A stretch of 64,000 bases of DNA from Streptomyces sp. NBC_01451 (GTDB lineage: Bacteria; Actinomycetota; Actinomycetes; Streptomycetales; Streptomycetaceae), in NCBI RefSeq assembly GCF_036227485.1, contig NZ_CP109479.1, forward strand, positions 1,364,001-1,428,000. The letters are read 5' to 3'. The notes beneath the pieces were generated by a model. That model searched no databases. It had not been told where the DNA came from and was given only the letters and a program-made list of their open reading frames with translations. Shown piece after piece: positions 46,548 to 55,057 of the stretch. The stretch's first letter is position 1; the number at the start of each line of letters is the position of its first letter. A program made the translations under genes and the position numbers.

Positions 46548-48359
46548 TCAGCGGAGCGGGCGTCCCGTGTGCTGGGCGGCGAGGCGTACCGGTGCGTTCT
46601 GGGCGCCGTAGCCCTGGTAGCCGCGGTCGCGCTGGACGAGCTCGAAGAAGACGCGGCCCACGGTCCGCGTGTAGCAGTGCCTGAACTCGCCCTGCGCGTC
46701 ACGGTCGTAGAGGATGCCGAGCTCGCGGTACGTGGCCAACTCGCCCTCGGTGAGCTCGTACCGGGCCGCGAGGTCGTCGTAGTGGTTCGCGGGTATCGGC
46801 AGCAGGCTGCCGCCGGACGCTCGGAAGCGCCGGGCGGCGGCGACCACGTCGTCGGTGGCGAGCGCGATGTGCTGGGCACGGGACTCGTCCTCGGCGGGCG
46901 CGGGGCCGACGGCGAGCGCGATGCGTACGCTGCCACCGGAGTTGGTGACGGCCCGGCTACGGAAGAGCCCGTACGGGTCGGCGACGTCCACGCTCTCCTG
47001 GCCGTGCAGCCCGAGCACGCTGCGGTGGAAGAGGGCGGCCTCGTCGAAGTGGTGCCAGGGCTGGGTGAGGGCCAGGTGGTCGATGCGGTCGACCCCGCCC
47101 TGGGCGTCCCCGGCGGTCCGGGCGGTCCCGGTGTGCTGAACGGGTTCGAAGTCGGCGCGCCAGTTGGGGAGTTCGGGGCGGTCCGTGGCGCAGAAGAAGA
47201 GTTCCGTGCCGTCGGGGGCGGCGACCGCGTCGAGCGGGGCGTCCTCCGGGGCGCGGCGGCGGGGCAGGACCGGCGCCAGGAGAGCCTCGGCACGGTGGGC
47301 GGCGCCCGCCGGGTCCGGGGACTCCAGGCCGACGGCGGCGACCGAGGTGCCGTCACGGCGCGCGGCCGGTCCGGTGTTGACGAGGACACGGGCCTCGCCG
47401 CACTCCCAGAGGTCGACCGGCTTGCTGCGGTGGCGTGCCGTACGGGCCAGGCCGAGGGCGCCGAGGATCGCCACGACCGGTTCGGCGTCGGGGGTGACGA
47501 GTTCGGCGAAGGCGATACCGGTGGGGACGACGGGTTCGGGCAGCCGGGCGAGGCCGATGCTCTCCTGGAGGACGAGGAGGGAGCGCCGGGCGTCCACGGC
47601 GGTCGGTCCGGCCTCGGCCTGCCGGAAGACGTCGTTGAAGACTTCGAGGGAGAGCGGACCGTCGTATCCGGCTCGTACGACGTGCTGGAGGAGGCCCGCG
47701 ATGTCGAAGCCGCCCTGCCCGGGGAAGCAGCGGTAGTGACGGCTCCACTGGAGCACGTCCATGGCGAGCAGCGGGGCGTCGGCCAACTGGAGGAAGAAGA
47801 TCTTCTCCCCGGGGATGTCCTCGATGCCCTTCGGGTCCGAGTCCCGGGAGAGGATGTGGAAGCTGTCGAGACAGGTGCCGAGGGCGGGATGCCCGGCCGT
47901 CTCGACGATGCGCCAGGCGTGGTCGTACGTGCTGACGTGCCGCCCCCACGCGAGTGCCTCGTAGGCGACGCGGACGCCGAAGTCCTGTGCCAGATCGGCC
48001 AGTCGGCTCAGCTGGTCGGCGGCCAGCGCGTCGTCGTCGAGGGCGAGCGGCGAGACGCTGGAACAGACGAGGACGGTGTCGGTGCCGAGCCGCCGCATCA
48101 GCTCGAACTTGTGCCGGGCGCGGCGCAGGTTGCGGGCGAACTCGTCTGCGGGCACGGCCTCGATGTCACGCATCGGCTGGTAGAGGTCGATGCCGAGACC
48201 GAGGTCGGCGCAGCGGGCGCGGATCTCCTCGGGTGTGAGGGGGCTGGCGAGAAGGTCGTTCTCGAAGATCTCGACTCCGTCGAAACCGGCCCGGGAGGCC
48301 GCCGTGAGCTTCTCGGTCAGGGAGCCGCTGAGCGACACGGTGGCGATGGACGTACGCAC
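46548..48359 (-). CDS. qsuB: 3-dehydroshikimate dehydratase, QsuB type (AP-endonuclease-fold plus HPPD-like domain)
   Basis: A 603-residue fusion. The N-terminal TIM barrel (to about residue 280) is of the xylose-isomerase/AP-endonuclease-2 type, with metal residues in FDGVEIFENDLL, VRVAYEALAWG, CLDSFHILSRD and LSLEVFND. It should dehydrate 3-dehydroshikimate to protocatechuate. The C-terminal half resembles 4-hydroxyphenylpyruvate dioxygenase, with metal-site motifs RIDHLALTQPWHHF, QHIALATDDVV and RVFFELVQRDRGYQG. QsuB of Corynebacterium has the same fusion. The ATG is followed by RTSIATVSLSGSL as in that family. Convergent with the beta-helix protein, upstream of nothing on its strand, and co-directional with shikimate dehydrogenase, 27 bases away. 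Confidence 0.9.
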   Translation of the reverse strand: MRTSIATVSLSGSLTEKLTAASRAGFDGVEIFENDLLASPLTPEEIRARCADLGLGIDLYQPMRDIEAVPADEFARNLRRARHKFELMRRLGTDTVLVCSSVSPLALDDDALAADQLSRLADLAQDFGVRVAYEALAWGRHVSTYDHAWRIVETAGHPALGTCLDSFHILSRDSDPKGIEDIPGEKIFFLQLADAPLLAMDVLQWSRHYRCFPGQGGFDIAGLLQHVVRAGYDGPLSLEVFNDVFRQAEAGPTAVDARRSLLVLQESIGLARLPEPVVPTGIAFAELVTPDAEPVVAILGALGLARTARHRSKPVDLWECGEARVLVNTGPAARRDGTSVAAVGLESPDPAGAAHRAEALLAPVLPRRRAPEDAPLDAVAAPDGTELFFCATDRPELPNWRADFEPVQHTGTARTAGDAQGGVDRIDHLALTQPWHHFDEAALFHRSVLGLHGQESVDVADPYGLFRSRAVTNSGGSVRIALAVGPAPAEDESRAQHIALATDDVVAAARRFRASGGSLLPIPANHYDDLAARYELTEGELATYRELGILYDRDAQGEFRHCYTRTVGRVFFELVQRDRGYQGYGAQNAPVRLAAQHTGRPLR

Positions 48360-48386
48360 GTCGGTACCTCTGCCTTCTCTTCGCTG

Positions 48387-49271
48387 CTACTTGGGTGCCG
48401 GGAGCGCGCCCGCGAGCTCGGCGATGTCGGCGAGCATGCTCGCGGTGTCGGGTTCCCGGCCGGTGAAGAGCCGGAACGCGTCCGCGGCCTGGAAGACAGC
48501 CATGCCGCCGCCGTCCAGGGCGGCGCAGCCGATCGCCCTGGCCGTGCGCAACAGCTCGGTCTCCAGCGGGCGGTAGACCACCTCGGCGACCCAGAGGCCG
48601 GGGTGCAGCAGCTCGGCGGGCAAGGGCAGGCCGGGATGGGCGGCCATACCGGTGGGTGTCGCGTGCACCAGACCGTCGGCGCCGGCGGCCCGGCCGATCA
48701 GCGCCGCCAGCCGGTCGGGCGTCGCGGCGGTCGCCCGGCCGGCGCCGAAGTGGCGGTTGAGGGACGCGGCGAGGTCCGCGGCCCGGTCGGGCAGCGCGTC
48801 GACGACGGTGACCCGGCCCGCGCCGAGGGTGAGCGTGGCGTGGGCGACGGCCGCACCGGCGCCACCGGCCCCGAGCTGCACGACCCGTTCCAGCGGGGCG
48901 TCGGGCAGACCGCGCGCGAAGGACGCGGCGAAGCCGGTCACGTCCGTGTTGTGGCCGACCGCGCGGCCGTCCTCGAAGACCACGGTGTTGACGGCGCCGA
49001 GCGCCTCGGCCTGTGGATCGAGACCGTCGAGGTGTTCGATGACGAGCTGCTTGCACGGGTGGGTGATGTTGAGCCCGTCGAATCCGAGGTCACGGGCGGC
49101 CCGTACGAGATCGCCCACCGCGTGCGCCGAGACGCCCAGCGTGTCGATGTCGATCAGCCGGTACAGATAGCGCAGCCCCTGCCGGCCGGCCTCCCGCTCG
49201 TGCAGCGCGGGGCTCAGCGACGGGCCGATGCCGGAGCCGATGAGCCCGACGAGAAACGAGTCCTTGGCCAC
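48387..49271 (-). CDS. Shikimate/quinate dehydrogenase family protein (AroE/QsuD-like)
   Basis: A 294-residue NAD(P)-dependent dehydrogenase. The substrate-binding start GLIGSGIGPSLSPALHE has the Ser-x-Ser of shikimate dehydrogenases; GLNITHPCKQLVIEHLD holds the catalytic Lys, and VTDxxGFAASFARG with GAGGAGAAVAHATLTLGA forms the cofactor site. VVDALPDRA, with Asp at the strand end, suggests NAD use, as in catabolic QsuD. Together with QsuB it would convert shikimate or quinate toward protocatechuate. Its start is 14 bases from a TetR-type inverted repeat. A second AroE for biosynthesis should exist elsewhere. Confidence 0.9.
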   Translation of the reverse strand: MAKDSFLVGLIGSGIGPSLSPALHEREAGRQGLRYLYRLIDIDTLGVSAHAVGDLVRAARDLGFDGLNITHPCKQLVIEHLDGLDPQAEALGAVNTVVFEDGRAVGHNTDVTGFAASFARGLPDAPLERVVQLGAGGAGAAVAHATLTLGAGRVTVVDALPDRAADLAASLNRHFGAGRATAATPDRLAALIGRAAGADGLVHATPTGMAAHPGLPLPAELLHPGLWVAEVVYRPLETELLRTARAIGCAALDGGGMAVFQAADAFRLFTGREPDTASMLADIAELAGALPAPK

Positions 49272-49284
49272 GACCGACCTCCAC

Positions 49285-49306
49285 TAATGTACGAACTAGT
49301 ACGTTA
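49285..49306. promoter_or_regulatory. TetR-type operator of the qsu genes
   Basis: TAATGTAC and GTACGTTA are 8-base arms with one mismatch around GAACTA, in the divergent spacer between the dehydrogenase and the TetR gene. It lies 14 bases upstream of the dehydrogenase start, in the right place to block its transcription. It contains the internal palindrome ACTAGT. Confidence 0.65.
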
Positions 49307-49390
49307 GCTATATCAGCAACACGGGTCACGGGGAAGCCCTCACGAGTCCTTCTAGAATCACGGGACTGGCCCCTCGCCCGAAGGAACCCG

Positions 49391-50053
49391 ATGACCAGCG
49401 TCGAAGAACCGGCACACACAGGCGGGCGCATCCGCGACGCCGCCCGGACCAGGGCCGAGATCCTCGACGTGGCCACCAAGGAGTTCGCCCGGGCCGGCCT
49501 GGCGGGCGCCCGGGTGGACGAGATCGCCGCGCTCACCCGCACCACCAAGCGGATGATCTACTACTACTTCGGCGGCAAGGAGCAGCTGTTCACGGCCGTC
49601 CTGGAGCGGGCGTACTCCGTGATCCGGCAGGCCGAACAGGACCTCGACGTAGAGCATCTGGACCCGGTCGCGGCCATCCGGCGCCTCGCGGAGCTCACCT
49701 TCGACCACCACGAGGCGCACCCCGACTTCATCCGCCTGGTGAGCATCGAGAACATCCACGAGGCCGAGCACATCGCCGCCTCCGAGCAGCTCGGGAGGAT
49801 CGGCTCGCCCGCGCTGGAGGTGATCCACCGGATCCTGGAGTCGGGCCGCAAGTCGGGCCTGTTCACCGCCGACGTCGACGCCGTGGACCTGCACGCCATG
49901 ATCAGTTCCTTCTGCTTCTTCCGGGTGGCCAACCGGCACACCTTCGGCGCGCTGTTCGGCCGCGACCTGACGGCCCCGGACCAGCGGGAGCACTACCGGG
50001 CGATGCTCGGCGACATGGTCATCGCCTACCTGACGGCGGACCGCACGGCCTGA
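49391..50053 (+). CDS. TetR-family regulator of the quinate/shikimate module
   Basis: A 220-residue regulator. The DNA-binding part is ARTRAEILDVATKEFARAGLAGARVDEIAALTRTTKRMIYYYFGGKEQLF-like in spacing (helix-turn-helix at about residues 31-60). The long C-terminal ligand domain ends with MLGDMVIAYLTADRTA. Divergent from the dehydrogenase/dehydratase pair and 254 bases before the transporter, so it likely controls both. ATG after GAAGGAA. Its relatives include QsuR-like functions, but QsuR itself is a LysR protein, so this is a different solution to the same task. Confidence 0.9.
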   Translation: MTSVEEPAHTGGRIRDAARTRAEILDVATKEFARAGLAGARVDEIAALTRTTKRMIYYYFGGKEQLFTAVLERAYSVIRQAEQDLDVEHLDPVAAIRRLAELTFDHHEAHPDFIRLVSIENIHEAEHIAASEQLGRIGSPALEVIHRILESGRKSGLFTADVDAVDLHAMISSFCFFRVANRHTFGALFGRDLTAPDQREHYRAMLGDMVIAYLTADRTA

Positions 50054-50133
50054 CGAGGGGACCGCGGGGCCGGCGAAGGGACTGCCGGAGCCGGCGCGAG
50101 CCGACGAGGGGCAAGATCCTCCGCCGCGACCTC

Positions 50134-50204
50134 TTGACACCCGGGAAACGTGGGCGCAACATCCGTAGCCAACCGCTCCTAACTATCCAGTGGGTTAATT
50201 AACC
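50134..50204 (+). promoter_or_regulatory. Promoter and AT-rich palindrome before the MHS transporter
   Basis: TTGACA (50134-50139), a 17-base spacer and CAACAT (50157-50162) make a consensus promoter. GGTTAATTAACC (50193-50204) is a perfect 12-base palindrome about 25 bases after the expected start of transcription. It is a candidate operator; it differs from the TAATGTAC repeat in front of the dehydrogenase. Confidence 0.6.
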
Positions 50205-50307
50205 GGGTAGCTCCCGGCACGGCCGTCCCGTCACCCCAGGGATCCGGCACCTCTCCCTCCCCTCCGCTCACTCCACGTACGCTGGAGTTCCCCCGAAGGA
50301 GCACGCC

Positions 50308-51681
50308 GTGGCGGATTCCGTCGCACCCCACGACCCCGCAGCACCCCTGGGCGATCCACCCGAGGGCCAGCCGAAGAAGGCCGCCACGGCCGCCTGGATC
50401 GGCAGCGCCCTGGAGTACTACGACTTCTTCATCTACGGCAGCGCCGCCGCCCTGATCTTCCCGAAGGTCTTCTTCGACGAGTCCGACCCGGCCACCGCGA
50501 CCCTCCTGTCGCTGGCCACCTTCGGTGTCGCGTACGCCGCCCGCCCGGTCGGCGCGCTCTTCCTGGGCCACTTCGGCGACCGGCTCGGCCGCAAGAAGAT
50601 CATGGTCTTCACGCTCATCCTGATGGGCCTGTCGACGTTCCTCATCGGCTGTCTGCCCACCCGCGACCAGGTCGGCACCCTCGCCCCGGTCCTGCTCGTG
50701 CTCTGCCGCGTCCTCCAGGGCATCTCGGCCGCCGGTGAGCAGGCGAGCGCCAACTCCATGACGCTCGAACACGCACCGCCGGACCGGCGCGGCTTCTTCA
50801 CCAGTTTCACCCTGAGCGGCACCCAGGGCGGCCAGCTCCTCGCCACGCTGGTCTTCATCCCGATCGCCGCGATGCCCGAGGACCAACTCCTGTCCTGGGG
50901 CTGGCGCATCCCCTTCTGGCTGAGCATCGCGGTCGCCGTCGTCGGCTACGTCATCCGCCGCAAGCTGGAGGAGACCCCGGCCTTCGCCCGGCAGGCAGCC
51001 GCCGAGGGCGTGGTGAAGCTGCCGCTGCTGATCCTGCTGCGCGAGCACTGGGCGGACGTACTGCGGGTGATCGCGGGCGCACTGGTCGCCTCCGTCTCCA
51101 CGATCTTCACGGTCTGGGCGCTGGCGTACGCGACCAGCGACTCGGTCGGCATGAACCGCTCGTCGATGCTGTGGGTGGCCGCGCTCGCCAACCTGGTCGC
51201 GCTGGCCGCGATTCCGTTCTGGGCCACACTGTCCGACCGCATCGGCCGCCGCCCGGTGTTCCTGGCCGGTGCCGCCGGCAGCGGGGTCATGATGTTCGTC
51301 TACCTGTGGGCGATCTCCACGGGCTCGTACCCGCTGATCCTGGTCCTCGGCATCGTCACCTTCGGCGTGGTCTACAGCGCCGCGAACGGCATCTGGCCCT
51401 CCTTCTACGGCGAGATGTTCACGACCCGGGTACGTCTGTCGGGCATGGCGATCGGCACGCAGATCGGTTTCGCCGTCGCCGGTTTCGCGGTGACCTTCGC
51501 CGCGGAGATCGCCGGTCCGGACGGGGACGACTGGTTCTCCGTCGCCCTGTTCACATCGGCCCTGTGCATCCCGCCGGTGCTGGCCGCGATCACGGCACGC
51601 GAGACGCACCGGGTGCCGACGGAGCGGCTCGGTGAGCGTGGCGTCGAGAACGTGGCGAAGCGCGAGGCCGTGTCGGCCTGA
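50308..51681 (+). CDS. MHS-family MFS transporter, probable shikimate/quinate uptake
   Basis: A 457-residue 12-helix transporter. Family marks are AAWIGSALEYYDFFIYGSAAAL at helix 1, GHFGDRLGRKKIMVFTL after helix 2, SAAGEQASANSMTLEHA at helix 4, and SWGWRIPFW. It resembles ShiA/QsuA-type proton symporters. GTG follows AAGGAG. Downstream of the TetR gene and near the QsuB and dehydrogenase genes, it should bring quinate or shikimate into the cell. The last 25 residues are a charged cytoplasmic tail. Confidence 0.88.
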   Translation: MADSVAPHDPAAPLGDPPEGQPKKAATAAWIGSALEYYDFFIYGSAAALIFPKVFFDESDPATATLLSLATFGVAYAARPVGALFLGHFGDRLGRKKIMVFTLILMGLSTFLIGCLPTRDQVGTLAPVLLVLCRVLQGISAAGEQASANSMTLEHAPPDRRGFFTSFTLSGTQGGQLLATLVFIPIAAMPEDQLLSWGWRIPFWLSIAVAVVGYVIRRKLEETPAFARQAAAEGVVKLPLLILLREHWADVLRVIAGALVASVSTIFTVWALAYATSDSVGMNRSSMLWVAALANLVALAAIPFWATLSDRIGRRPVFLAGAAGSGVMMFVYLWAISTGSYPLILVLGIVTFGVVYSAANGIWPSFYGEMFTTRVRLSGMAIGTQIGFAVAGFAVTFAAEIAGPDGDDWFSVALFTSALCIPPVLAAITARETHRVPTERLGERGVENVAKREAVSA

Positions 51682-51696
51682 CCTTGCCCCTCTCAA

Positions 51697-51726
51697 GTCC
51701 CCGGCAGCAATGCGCTGTTCGGGGAC
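51697..51726 (+). terminator. Terminator-like hairpin after the MHS transporter
   Basis: GTCCCCG pairs with CGGGGAC, with inner CAGC/GCTG pairing and a small bulge, around AATGC. It lies 15 bases after the transporter stop and before the next gene on the same strand. Confidence 0.6.
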
Positions 51727-51865
51727 ATGGGCATTCCCGGAAAGGTGGGTCCCGCTGTTTCTCAGGGGCGTCCGGTGCGCACGGATCCGCCCTTGACCAG
51801 CGTTGCCCGATCACCGGTGCGAGAGGCGGGCGGGCGAGGCAGTGGCGGGGGCCGGGTGGACAGGA

Positions 51866-53571
51866 GTGCCGGTCGGGGACGACTCGGCACGCTGGGCCAC
51901 ACGGGGCCGGAGCCACAAGGTGCTGCTCGTCGTCCACAACGTGACCTCGGCGACCCGGCTCCTCGACGTACTGCCCCTCTTCGACGACGACTTCAGGGTC
52001 CAGTTGCTCGTGACCTGCACGGACTCGTCCGTGTTCCGCTCGGGCGTCACCGAGCTGCTGACCGGGACGGGGTGCCGGTACTGCCGCGGGAACAGGCCGT
52101 CAAGACGCCGGTGTCGTTGGCGATATCCGCGAGCTTCGGCGGTCAACTCACGGACATTGTGGGACACTTGACCATATTGTCCCACGGTGTCGGGTATCCC
52201 GAAAGGCTGGCGACTCCCAACACCCACCACCCAACAGTGGGCGGCGGGAGTGCCGAAGCCGGGGGGCCGGTCTTCGGGATGTCGCCCGAGTGGCTGCTCG
52301 ACGAGCACGGCGTTCCCGTCGCGGACGCGCTCGTCCTGTCGCATCCCGAGCAGTACGAGCGATTGCGCGCCGCCTGCCCCGAGGCCGCGCCCACCGCCGT
52401 ACTCGCCGGGGACCCCTGCTGGGACCGGATGCTCGCGGCGGGGCCCTACCGCGACCGCTTCCGCCGGGCCCTCGGGATCCGTGCCGGGCAGCGGCTGGCG
52501 CTCCTCAACTCCACCTGGAACCCCGAGTCGCTGTTCGGCGACGGCGGCGACGTCCTTCCGTCGCTCCTCCCCCGGCCGGCCTCGGAGTTCCCGGCCGACG
52601 AGTACCGGTTCGCGGCGGTTCTCCACCCCGACAGCCGGCACGGCCACGGTCCCGGACAGATCCGCGCCCGGCTCGACCGCGCACGGCGCGCCGGGCTCGC
52701 GCCGATCGACCCCCTGCACGGCTGGCGCCAGGCGCCGATCGCGGCCGACGCGGTGATCGGCGACCACGGTTCGGTGACCTGCTACGCCGCCGCGCTGGGC
52801 GCCCCCGTCCTGCTGGGCGCCGCTCCCCTCGGCGGCCTCGCGCCCGAGGCACCCGTCCACGACTTCGTGCGCGACGCCCCGCGTCTCGACCCGGCGTCCC
52901 CGCTGCGCCCCCAGGTGGAGGCGGTCGCCCGCGACCACCGGTCCCGCCCCGAACCCGCCGGGTTCATCAGCTCCGTACCCGGCGAGTCGGCCACCCGGCT
53001 GCGCCAGCTCTTCTACGACGTCCCCGGCATCCCCCAGCCCGACGGACCCGCCCTGCTGGAAACCCTCCCCCTGCCGCCGTACGAACCCCCTTCCCGCACC
53101 GTGCCGTTGCTCGTGTTCACCCGGCTGCCGGGCGCCTGCGAGGTCGACATCACCCGGTACGCCGGACCGCGCCCGCCCGCCGACAGCACCGGCGAGATGC
53201 ACACGGCGGTACACGAGGACACCCGCGAGACCCACCGGCTCGCGCTCGCCGACGTGGTGTTCCGGTACGGCGAACGGGACGACGCGCGGTTCGGCACGCC
53301 GGAGCTGTGGACGACGGAGGCGCTCGCCCTGTATCCGCAGTGCGCGCCGGCCGCCTACGTCAGCGGCTCCGCCGGGTGCACGGTCGGTACGCGTGACGGT
53401 GAACTGCTGTGGGTGCGAGCCGAGTTCGGCTCGGACGCAGACCCGGCCGTGTACGCCTCGGCCCTGCACGCGTGGCTCGCCGCCGGCAAGTCGCTGGACG
53501 AGCCGGTCGCGCGGGGGCTGACGGTACGGACGGGAGAGGCCGCCCACCGGGCCACGGTCACCCGGCGCTGA
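51866..53571 (+). pseudogene. CDP-glycerol glycerophosphotransferase-like protein with a one-base frameshift
   Basis: Two frames together encode one protein. The N-terminal part (RSHKVLLVVHNVTSATRLLD, then VQLLVTCTDSSVFRSG) is in one frame up to TELLTGTG. The rest (VPVLPREQAVKTPVSLAIS onward to the stop) is in the frame one base back. The join is at a run of four G at 52069-52072; one extra G would restore a continuous frame of about 568 codons. Later motifs include HGVGYPERLATP, GMSPEWLLDEHG, VADALVLSHPEQ and VIGDHGSVTCYA, the latter typical of CDP-glycerol-type GT-B transferases. The start is uncertain; GTG at 51866 follows GGTGGA. A true pseudogene, a sequencing error or programmed slippage are all possible. 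Confidence 0.7.
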
Positions 53572-53867
53572 CGCACCGCTCCCGCAGCGTCCGCAGGTGG
53601 GCCAGGTGATGGGCGGCGTTCTCCTGCCCGAGGGCCGCGATCGCCGCGTCGACCGGTGGCAGCGCGGCCGTGAAAAACCAGGCGGGCGACCTCGGCCAGC
53701 TGGCCGGGTGTGGCGGGTGCGGCGACCTCGCGCCCGGCGATCCGGCGCACCACGCCTCCGGCGGTCTCCCAGGCCCATCTGCCGGCTTCGCCGCCCATGC
53801 CCGATCCGACGGCTCCGAGTACCGCGCTGATGGCGCCCAGCGAAATCGGATCCAGTATCCCGCGCAC
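53558..53867 (-). pseudogene. Small hypothetical protein with a one-base frameshift
   Basis: About 102 residues if repaired. It starts at GTG after GGGGAG with RGILDPISLGAISAVLGAVG, a Gly/Ala-rich helix, and continues through GGVVRRIAGREV and GQLAEVARLVF. It then has to change frame at a run of five T (plus strand A at 53673-53677) to continue TAALPPVDAAIAALGQENAA and end in LRERCVSAG. Removing one T restores the frame. The second half is clearly coding in style. Its stop overlaps the convergent glycerophosphotransferase-like gene by 14 bases. No family recognised. Confidence 0.6.
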
Positions 53868-53949
53868 TCCCCGTCTCCCGCGCCCCGCACGGCCGTTGGG
53901 CCGCTCTGTGGATCAACCCTAGCGGCAGTGCGGGCACGCTGACGGAGAG

Positions 53950-54405
53950 TCACCCGCCTCGATGAGTCCGGCGGCGGGGCACGCCGTACGCCCGCTCCAC
54001 CCTGATCCGCAGCACGAGGCGCCGGTCCCGGACCATGACCGCGCGGTACTCGTCCCAGTCGGGGTGCTCGCCGCGCACGGCCCGGTAGAGCCGGACCAGT
54101 TCCTCGACGGTTTCGTCGTGCGGGTCCTGGGCCACGGGCGTCAGCTCGGCCACGCCCTCGACCACGGTGTACGCCCAGCGGTCGTCGCTGGTCACGTGGT
54201 AGGAGACCCGCGGGTCCCGGCGCATGTTGCGGGTCTTGGCGCGGGAGTCCGTGATGGAGACGCGGACGATGCGTTCGTCGGGGTCGTAGGCGTGGGTGAC
54301 GTTCGAGAGCTGGGGGCGGCCGTCGGCCTTGATGGTCGTCAGCACTCCGCCGTCGTACTCGGAGAGCGGCTTGAGGAGGGGGTCCTGCGCGTCGTCCTGA
54401 GTCAT
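53950..54405 (-). CDS. PPOX-class, probably F420-dependent, oxidoreductase
   Basis: A 151-residue split beta-barrel protein of the pyridoxamine-phosphate-oxidase-like superfamily. GGVLTTIKADGRPQLSNVTH opens the barrel, and SRAKTRNMRRDPRVSYHV is the cofactor phosphate-binding region typical of F420-binding members of actinobacteria. YTVVEGVAELTPV and the C-terminal DWDEYRAVMVRDRRLVLRIR complete the fold. It should reduce a small unsaturated compound or bind a flavin. It diverges from a TetR gene with twin operators between them, so its expression is probably controlled by that regulator. Confidence 0.85.
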   Translation of the reverse strand: MTQDDAQDPLLKPLSEYDGGVLTTIKADGRPQLSNVTHAYDPDERIVRVSITDSRAKTRNMRRDPRVSYHVTSDDRWAYTVVEGVAELTPVAQDPHDETVEELVRLYRAVRGEHPDWDEYRAVMVRDRRLVLRIRVERAYGVPRRRTHRGG

Positions 54406-54440
54406 GTCCCGTGCAACGCGACGCCACCGGCCTTCATTCC

Positions 54441-54481
54441 GGTAGACACTGTCTACCGGGCACTGGTAGACAGTGTCTATG
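54441..54481. promoter_or_regulatory. Twin TetR operators
   Basis: GGTAGACACTGTCTACC (54441-54457) is a perfect 17-base palindrome. GGTAGACAGTGTCTATG (54465-54481) repeats it with two mismatches at the right end. Centres are 24 bases apart. The second includes the ATG of the TetR gene, so binding would block both transcription and start-codon access. They also lie 36-76 bases upstream of the divergent PPOX gene. Confidence 0.85.
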
Positions 54482-55057
54482 AGTGATTCGCTGCGTACCC
54501 GGCTCATCGATGTCGGCGTCGACCTGGTGACCTCGGAGGGCGTTCACGCGCTGACCCTGCGGGAGATCGCCCGCCGGGCCGGCGTCTCGCACGGCGCCCC
54601 GCGCCGGTATTTCCCGACCCATGTGGAGCTGCTGTCGGCCATCGCACGCCGAGGCTTCGCCGAGCTCACGGCCAGGGGATCGCGGGCGATCGAGGAGACC
54701 GGGCCCGGTACGGCGGGACCCCGGGAGCAGATCGCCGCACTCGGGCGCGCGTACCTCGACTTCGCGCTCGCCAACCGGGGCATGCACGAGCTGATGTTCC
54801 GTCACGACCTGCTGGAGAGCAACACGTTGGGGCTGCGCGAGGCCAGCCTGCCCGTCTTCGCCCTGCTGGTCGATCTCGTCGGGCGGGCCCGGCCGGACGC
54901 CGACGCCCGGCTCGTCGCCGGGGCACTGCTGGCGAACCTGTACGGCATCGCCCAGCTGTGGGCCTGGGGCAGCCTCCAACTCACCACGGGCGCCGACGAC
55001 TTCGTACCCCTGCTGGGTACGGCCCTCGACGCGCACCTCGGACCGGAGGAGCGGTGA
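54479..55057 (+). CDS. TetR-family regulator of an efflux pump
   Basis: A 192-residue regulator. The DNA-binding part has TLREIARRAGVSHGAPRRYFPTHVELLSA; the C-terminal WHG-type ligand domain includes YLDFALANRGMHELMF and GALLANLYGIAQLWAWG. The ATG lies inside the second palindromic operator, so the gene is probably autorepressed and its message may be nearly leaderless (no ribosome site is visible). Its stop overlaps the GTG of the efflux gene by four bases, so regulator and pump are made together. Confidence 0.92.
   Translation: MSDSLRTRLIDVGVDLVTSEGVHALTLREIARRAGVSHGAPRRYFPTHVELLSAIARRGFAELTARGSRAIEETGPGTAGPREQIAALGRAYLDFALANRGMHELMFRHDLLESNTLGLREASLPVFALLVDLVGRARPDADARLVAGALLANLYGIAQLWAWGSLQLTTGADDFVPLLGTALDAHLGPEER

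Noticed and set aside
51727..52100. Separate short plus-strand proteins at the start of the glycerophosphotransferase-like gene
   Set aside because: Their plausible segments join into one protein if a single G is restored at 52069-52072, so they were treated as one broken gene.
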